From contig JAGXLE010000115.1 of NCBI GenBank assembly GCA_018334855.1, forward strand, positions 1 to 5,377: a stretch of DNA of 5,377 nucleotides. Reading direction: 5' to 3'. The first letter of the stretch is position 1. Each line of letters starts with the position of its first letter. The DNA comes from Desulfobacterales bacterium (lineage in GTDB: Bacteria; Desulfobacterota; Desulfobacteria; Desulfobacterales; Desulfosalsimonadaceae). The notes beneath the pieces were generated by a model. The model searched no databases. It saw nothing but the letters and a program-made list of their open reading frames with translations, and was not told the origin of the DNA. Shown piece by piece: positions 3,150 through 5,377 of this stretch. The position numbers and the translations under genes were made by a program.

Positions 3150-5377
3150 CTAAACAACGATATTGACCAGTTTGTTTTTTACCGCGATCACCTTTTTAAT
3201 CGGTTTGTCTCCGATAAAACGGTTCACGTTTTCGTCTGCCAGAGCCCGCTTTTTGATGGTTTCGTCGTCTGCGTCCGCCTCGACTTCAAATTTTCCCCTC
3301 AGCTTGCCGTTGACCTGAACAACTATCAGCCGGGTATCGTCTGACAGGGCATCCTGCCTGTATGAAGGCCAGGATTCATTTGCCAGGCTCCCCGGCTCAT
3401 ATCCCAGCAAGGCCCAAAGCTCCTCGGTGATGTGGGGCACCATGGGTGCGAGCAGGCGTATGGTTGTTTCCATGGCATGCCGCATAACGCCGCAGGTTTG
3501 CCTGTCAGGCTTTTGCTGTGTTATCTCCGGTTCCAGGCTATACATTGTATTAACCAGTTCCATGACCGCGCTGATTGCAGTGTTGAAATGAAACCTGGCT
3601 TCGATGTCGTCTGTTACCTTTTTTATGGTTTGATGGGTTTTTATGTAAAGCCGGCGTGCATCATCATTTAAGCCGTCCGGAGTCTGATCATAACTGCCGG
3701 AGTTTTGCATGTAAGGCATCCAGTTTCCGGCAAGCCGCCACACACGGTTTAAGAAGCGGAAACTGCCTTCCACGCCCTGTTCGCTCCATTCCAAATCCCT
3801 TTCCGGAGGGGATGCAAACAGGCAAAACAGCCGAACCGTATCCGCACCGTAGTGCTCTACGAGCTGGTTGGGGTCTATTATGTTTTTTTTGGATTTAGAC
3901 ATTTTTTCAACCCTGCCGATTTCGGCCGGGCGTCCGCATTTTTTGCAGTATACCGTTTCGTCTATGTATTTGGTTTCCTCGGGATACAGGTAGCCGTGCT
4001 CCATGCAGTGCTGGGTTTCCTTGCAGACCATTCCCTGGGTCAGAAGCCTGGTAAAAGGCTCCTTGAAATTGACAAGCTCCATGTCTTTTAACACCCGGGT
4101 GAAATACCTGGAGTAGAGCAAATGCATCACCGCGTGCTCCACGCCGCCGATGTACTGGTCCACCGGCATCCAGTAATCGACTGCCCTGGTGTCAAACATT
4201 GCAGTGTCGTAATCCGGACTGCAGTATCTTTCAAAATACCAGGAGGATTCCACGAAAGTGTCCATAGTATCGGTTTCTCTTTTGGCATGACCTCCGCATT
4301 TCGGGCACTCGGTGTTTATAAACTCCTCGTGGACTGCCAGAGGCGAGCCGCCGCCTTCGAGCAGATCAGCGTCTTCGGGCAGAACCACCGGGAGGTCTTT
4401 TTCGTCAACCGGCACTGTTCCGCATTCCGGGCAGTGTATCATTGGTACCGGTGCGCCCCAGTAGCGCTGCCTGGAGATTCCCCAGTCCCTGATCCTATAG
4501 CTGACAGCCCGCCTGCCTATGTCGTTTTTTTCAAAATGTCTGATCAGGTCCTCGTATGCCTGTCGGTTGTGCATGCCGTCAAAGGGCCCGGAGTTAACCA
4601 TTTCTCCATCGCCCGTATAGGCCAGCTCTGAGGCGGTCTCTTCGATACCTGCGTCCTCCGGCTTGATGACCGGTATGATTTCTAAGCCGTATTTGCGGGC
4701 AAAGTCAAAATCCCTCTGGTCGTGGGCGGGAACCGCCATGACAGCGCCGGTACCGTATTCCATGAGCGCAAAGTTGGCGGTGTAGATGGGGATTTCTTTG
4801 TTGTTGACCGGGTTTACGCACCAGGCACCCAGAAATATACCTTCTTTTTCCCTGTTTTCAAGTATTCGGTCTGTATGGCTTTCCAGGGCCACGCGGTTGA
4901 TAAATTCTGATACGGCAGATTCCTGTCCGGTTCCTGCTGCAAGCTTGTTTACCAGCGGATGTTCAGGGGCTAGAACCATAAAGGTTGCGCCGTATATAGT
5001 ATCCGGCCGGGTTGTAAACACGGAAATCGACTCATTTGCGCCGTGGATGGGGAAATAAATTTCCGCGCCGGAGCTTTTGCCGATCCAGTTTTTCTGCATG
5101 GTGAGCACTTTTTCGGGCCACCCGGCAAGCCTGTCGCAGTATTCCAGCAGGTCCTCGGCATAATCTGTTATTTTGAAAAACCAGCCCCATAGTTTCTTCT
5201 GTTTTACCGGTCTGCCGCATCTCCAGCAGCTTCCGGCTTCCACCTGTTCGTTTGCAAGGACCGTATTGCAGGTTTCACACCAGTTTACATATGATTCCTT
5301 CCGGTAGACCATGCCTTTTTCATACATGCGGATAAACAGCCACTGCTCCCACTTGTAATATTTCGGATCGCATGTGG
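3150..5377 (-). CDS. leuS: Leucyl-tRNA synthetase (LeuRS), N-terminus cut off by window edge
   Basis: Class I aminoacyl-tRNA synthetase that attaches leucine to tRNA-Leu in the cytoplasm and edits mischarged tRNA. The reading frame is open to the right edge: the codons before the Met at 5327 read TCDPKYYKWEQWLFIR, a typical LeuRS stretch, so that Met is internal and about 741 residues are visible of a family norm near 860. The HIGH motif lies outside. Numbering from the internal Met: a four-Cys zinc site (C17, C20, C34, C37); the CP1 editing domain with TTRPDTIYG (105-113) and GTGAVMAVPAHDQRD (192-206); RQRYWGAPVP (286-295); CPEC/CPKC pairs (299, 341); a Cys/His-rich insertion (435-464); KMSKS (475-479, DNA 3891-3905); GADTVRL; the anticodon-binding helical region; and a C-terminal domain with VQVNGKLRGKF. 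The stop TAG (3150-3152) overlaps the lptE ribosome-binding site, so the genes are co-transcribed. The identification is secure; only the start is missing. Confidence 0.98.
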   Translation of the reverse strand, partial: TCDPKYYKWEQWLFIRMYEKGMVYRKESYVNWCETCNTVLANEQVEAGSCWRCGRPVKQKKLWGWFFKITDYAEDLLEYCDRLAGWPEKVLTMQKNWIGKSSGAEIYFPIHGANESISVFTTRPDTIYGATFMVLAPEHPLVNKLAAGTGQESAVSEFINRVALESHTDRILENREKEGIFLGAWCVNPVNNKEIPIYTANFALMEYGTGAVMAVPAHDQRDFDFARKYGLEIIPVIKPEDAGIEETASELAYTGDGEMVNSGPFDGMHNRQAYEDLIRHFEKNDIGRRAVSYRIRDWGISRQRYWGAPVPMIHCPECGTVPVDEKDLPVVLPEDADLLEGGGSPLAVHEEFINTECPKCGGHAKRETDTMDTFVESSWYFERYCSPDYDTAMFDTRAVDYWMPVDQYIGGVEHAVMHLLYSRYFTRVLKDMELVNFKEPFTRLLTQGMVCKETQHCMEHGYLYPEETKYIDETVYCKKCGRPAEIGRVEKMSKSKKNIIDPNQLVEHYGADTVRLFCLFASPPERDLEWSEQGVEGSFRFLNRVWRLAGNWMPYMQNSGSYDQTPDGLNDDARRLYIKTHQTIKKVTDDIEARFHFNTAISAVMELVNTMYSLEPEITQQKPDRQTCGVMRHAMETTIRLLAPMVPHITEELWALLGYEPGSLANESWPSYRQDALSDDTRLIVVQVNGKLRGKFEVEADADDETIKKRALADENVNRFIGDKPIKKVIAVKNKLVNIVV

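Noticed and set aside
3883..3890. A8 run in the leuS mRNA, a possible programmed frameshift site
   Set aside because: It simply encodes the lysines of KMSKSKKN, the frame continues intact to a normal C-terminal domain, and no stimulatory structure or alternative product is apparent.
4122..4631. 169-codon open frame on the plus strand opposite leuS
   Set aside because: It is antisense to the conserved LeuRS catalytic/editing region, has no recognisable family, and reflects codon bias of leuS.

Overview
This window comes from a Gram-negative bacterium: it encodes an LPS-assembly lipoprotein (LptE), a lipid II flippase (MurJ) and an FtsB/DivIC-type division protein. The LeuRS carries a Cys/His-rich insertion just before KMSKS, and a small one-repeat TPR protein follows ftsB. 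Together these suggest Desulfobacterota (the former Deltaproteobacteria), but that placement is inference from remembered family features, not from a search. Every coding region is ordinary core-genome material. I see no insertion sequence, CRISPR array, rRNA, tRNA or phage gene.

Layout from right to left. The right half (3150 to the window edge) is leuS on the minus strand; its N-terminus, including the HIGH motif, lies beyond the edge. Its stop codon overlaps the Shine-Dalgarno sequence of lptE (2613-3137, minus), so the two form one transcription unit. rpsT (2352-2609, plus, TTG start) runs head-on into lptE with only 3 bp between the stop codons. Upstream of rpsT is a 174-bp divergent intergenic region (2178-2351) with candidate promoters for rpsT and for murJ. 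The left part is a tightly overlapped minus-strand operon: murJ (627-2177), an ftsB/divIC-like gene (307-630, TTG start) and a small TPR gene (57-314). Some 56 bp of mostly non-coding sequence follow to the left edge.

Functionally, leuS charges tRNA-Leu, lptE helps insert LPS into the outer membrane, and rpsT supplies ribosomal protein S20. The murJ operon couples lipid II export to a divisome protein and a possible TPR adaptor.

The least ordinary signals are regulatory. (1) A strong intrinsic terminator for rpsT lies wholly inside the lptE coding sequence, and a weaker one for lptE lies inside rpsT, so the convergent genes appear to use each other's coding sequence to stop transcription. 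(2) A near-consensus sigma-54 -24/-12 element faces rpsT, which would be unusual for a ribosomal protein gene. (3) The candidate sigma-70 promoters of rpsT and murJ overlap through opposed TTGAC boxes. I found no clear new biological system; these are hypotheses read by eye.
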